From Desulfobia sp. (lineage in GTDB: Bacteria; Desulfobacterota; Desulfobulbia; Desulfobulbales; SURF-16), in NCBI GenBank assembly GCA_030608985.1, contig JAUWDC010000127.1, forward strand, positions 1 through 5,169: a DNA stretch of 5,169 nucleotides, in the 5' to 3' direction. This document shows, piece after piece, positions 5,158 through 5,169 of this stretch. The notes under the pieces are model-generated. The model worked only from the letters and a program-made list of their open reading frames with translations. It made no database searches and had not been told where the DNA came from. A program made the translations under genes and the position numbers. Positions within the stretch are counted from its first letter, which is position 1. The number at the start of each line of letters is the position of its first letter.

Positions 5158-5169
5158 GACTTACTTCTC

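Overview
The window looks like a piece of a Gram-negative chromosome, moderately AT-rich by eye. It carries a four-gene minus-strand cluster for control of septal peptidoglycan hydrolysis, in the order ftsE (4327-5013), ftsX (3340-4227), envC-like (1864-3135) and ctpA (223-1566). A plus-strand gene ends at position 112 and converges on it. EnvC-type activators and a periplasmic C-terminal processing protease imply an outer membrane. From memory, the order ftsE-ftsX-envC-ctpA is common in Desulfobacterota (former deltaproteobacteria such as Geobacter and sulfate reducers), so I infer that group; the window does not prove it.

Layout. Positions 2-112 are the last 36 codons of a class I (iron-sulfur) fumarate hydratase or its beta subunit. 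Positions 113-222 are the convergent gap: a degenerate heptad repeat, a 16-bp hairpin with A and T tails that can terminate both converging transcripts, and two more heptad arrays that run into the ctpA stop codon. Next, read leftward on the map, comes the cluster, with a candidate promoter at 5130-5157 upstream of ftsE.

How the genes work together (family knowledge). FtsE hydrolyses ATP in the cytoplasm and FtsX passes the signal through the membrane. The EnvC-like coiled-coil/LytM protein is expected to switch on cell-wall amidases at the septum. CtpA is a serine protease of the cell envelope; relatives in other bacteria degrade peptidoglycan hydrolases. The cluster would thus pair an activator arm with a possible degradation arm for wall hydrolases (inference).

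The most unusual aspect is between the genes. ftsE and ftsX usually abut or overlap, but here every gap is wide (99, 204 and 297 nt) and each holds repeat-like DNA. A 28-bp sequence occurs in both the ftsE-ftsX and ftsX-envC gaps (25/28 identical), accompanied by a TTTGACGTATT motif next to the following gene's ribosome-binding site. The envC-ctpA gap holds a different element built of CACGAA units with an inverted partner. I see no RNA gene, CRISPR array, transposase or clearly new protein system; the candidate novelty is the repeat families within this operon.
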